A stretch of DNA of 6,777 bases from CAISIP01 sp031383745. GTDB taxonomy: Bacteria > Pseudomonadota > Gammaproteobacteria > Burkholderiales > Burkholderiaceae_C. The stretch is taken from the NCBI GenBank assembly GCA_031383745.1, contig JANMZX010000284.1:1-6777 (forward strand), written 5' to 3'. The position numbers and the translations under genes were made by a program. Below the pieces are notes generated by a model. It did no database searches. It was not told the origin of the DNA and was given only the letters and a program-made list of their open reading frames with translations. This document shows, piece after piece, positions 5,668 through 6,777 of the stretch; the first letter of the stretch is position 1, and each line of letters begins with the position of its first letter.

Positions 5668-6777
5668 TGGGAATCCACGTGATCAAGATGCCCGACATCG
5701 GCGAGGGCATCGCCGAGGTGGAACTGGTGGCCTGGCATGTGCAGGTGGGCGACACCGTGGCCGAGGATCAGATCCTGGCCGATGTGATGACCGACAAGGC
5801 CACGGTTGAGATTCCGTCCCCGGTGGCCGGCACGGTGCTCGCGCTCGGAGGTGTGGTCGGCCAGGTCGTCGCTGTGGGGGCCGAGGTGATCCGCATCGAG
5901 GTGCAGGGGGCGGGCAACTTCAAGGCCGGACCGGCAGCAGGTGTGCGCGACGCCGCCGCGGCGTCCAGCGCAGCACCAGCCGTGGTGCCGCCCAGGATGC
6001 CCGCGGTGGCGATTCCCGCGACCGCCAGCGCACCTGCTGCAGCGATGGAAGTGCCGGGCGTTGCCGCGCCCGCCGGGGCGCCGGCCGCAATGCCATCGGC
6101 ACAGACACACCGCGCCGCGCCGCGCGCGCTGGTGCGGGCGCCAGGCGACAAGCCCATGGCCTCGCCTGCGGTGCGCCGCCAGGCCTGGGACATGGGCGTC
6201 GAACTGCAGTTCGTTCCGGGCAGCGGACCGGGCGGGCGCATCACCCACGACGACCTGCAGGCCTACGCCGCCCGCGCCACGCAGGCGCAGCCGACCAGCG
6301 GTGCGGGCCTGCGATACGCGCCACGACTGGACGAGGAAACCGTGCCGGTGATCGGCCTGCGCCGCAAGATCGCGCAGAAGATGCAGGAGGCCAAGCGGCG
6401 CATACCGCACTTCACCTATGTCGAAGAAGTCGACATGACCGACCTCGAGCTGTTGCGCGCCCGGCTGAACGCGCAGCACGGCACGGCGCGCGGCCGCTTG
6501 ACGGTGCTGCCGTTCCTGGTGCGCGCCGTCGTTCTGGCGCTGCGTGCGCATCCCGGGATCAACGCGCGGTACGACGACGATGCCGCCGTGCTGACGCGTT
6601 TTGGCGCAGTGCATCTGGGCATCGCCGTCCAGACCGATGGCGGCCTGATGGTTCCGGTAGTGCGCCACGCCGAGACGCTCGACCTGTGGGCCTGCGCCAC
6701 CGAGATTGCGCGTCTGGCGGCGGCTGCCCGCAGCGGCAAGGCCACGCGGGACGAACTCACCGGCTCCACCATCACCA
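5667..6777 (+). CDS. bkdB: Branched-chain 2-oxo acid dehydrogenase E2 (lipoamide acyltransferase), 3' partial
   Basis: This is the E2 core of the complex: it accepts the acyl group on a lipoyl lysine and transfers it to CoA. The frame is open for 370 residues and runs off the right edge; P. putida BkdB has about 423, so roughly 50-60 residues including HxxxDG are missing. In order it has one lipoyl domain (about 3-80, DVMTDKATVEIPSP with the lipoylated Lys44) and a long Ala/Pro-rich flexible linker (about 81-160). Next come a peripheral-subunit-binding domain (about 163-200, ASPAVRRQA...GSGPGGRITHDDL) and the start of the acyltransferase domain (from about 226, VPVIGLRRKIAQKMQEAKRR, then PHFTYVEEVDM). 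The ATG at 5667 shares its A with the TGA of bkdA2 and matches the family start MG-HVIKMPDIGEG. A second ATG directly before it (5664) is possible, but sits only 1 base after the GGAGG. The protein is a 2-oxoisovalerate-type E2 rather than pyruvate or 2-oxoglutarate type, judged by context and similarity. Confidence 0.96.
   Translation, partial: MGIHVIKMPDIGEGIAEVELVAWHVQVGDTVAEDQILADVMTDKATVEIPSPVAGTVLALGGVVGQVVAVGAEVIRIEVQGAGNFKAGPAAGVRDAAAASSAAPAVVPPRMPAVAIPATASAPAAAMEVPGVAAPAGAPAAMPSAQTHRAAPRALVRAPGDKPMASPAVRRQAWDMGVELQFVPGSGPGGRITHDDLQAYAARATQAQPTSGAGLRYAPRLDEETVPVIGLRRKIAQKMQEAKRRIPHFTYVEEVDMTDLELLRARLNAQHGTARGRLTVLPFLVRAVVLALRAHPGINARYDDDAAVLTRFGAVHLGIAVQTDGGLMVPVVRHAETLDLWACATEIARLAAAARSGKATRDELTGSTIT

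Noticed and set aside
5610..6668. Long open frame of 352 residues antisense to bkdB
   Set aside because: It is His/Arg/Gly/Ala-rich shadow sequence typical of the antisense strand of a GC-rich gene, with no recognisable domain.

Overview
The window looks like chromosomal sequence from a GC-rich betaproteobacterium, most likely of the order Burkholderiales. That rests on the high GC, the style of the PBP7-type protein, and the side-by-side aat and ate/bpt genes. The genus cannot be fixed from the sequence alone. Coding density is very high: six genes fill nearly everything, no gap exceeds 150 bases, and no RNA gene, insertion sequence, CRISPR array or integration scar is visible.

Layout: (1) Bases 1-894, plus strand, hold a D,D-endopeptidase/carboxypeptidase of the PbpG (PBP7) type whose true start lies left of the window. 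(2) Bases 912-3243, minus strand, hold a three-gene set transcribed in the order aat, ate/bpt, iclR-type regulator. Its genes overlap by four bases at each junction (GTGA at 2476-2479, ATGA at 1700-1703). Aat and Ate/Bpt are the two aminoacyl-tRNA-protein transferases that tag proteins for the Leu/N-degron pathway. (3) Bases 3244-3391 are a divergent intergenic region carrying small inverted repeats and a possible -10 box. (4) Bases 3392-6777, plus strand, hold the branched-chain 2-oxo acid dehydrogenase operon bkdA1-bkdA2-bkdB (E1 alpha, E1 beta, E2). The E2 gene runs off the right edge before its catalytic HxxxDG motif. In Pseudomonas-type operons the E3 gene lpdV follows.

Working together: the bkd proteins oxidatively decarboxylate the 2-oxo acids of leucine, isoleucine and valine to acyl-CoAs. 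The divergent genes use Leu-tRNA (Aat also Phe-tRNA) to mark proteins for ClpS/ClpAP breakdown. The IclR-type protein is the only transcription factor in view, and no Lrp-type BkdR gene is present in the window. The most interesting points are the regulator being translationally chained to the N-degron enzymes, the leucine-centred gene neighbourhood, and a sharp GC dip inside the pbpG-like gene. I do not see a clearly new biological system here; the genes belong to known families and the novelty, if any, lies in arrangement and regulation.
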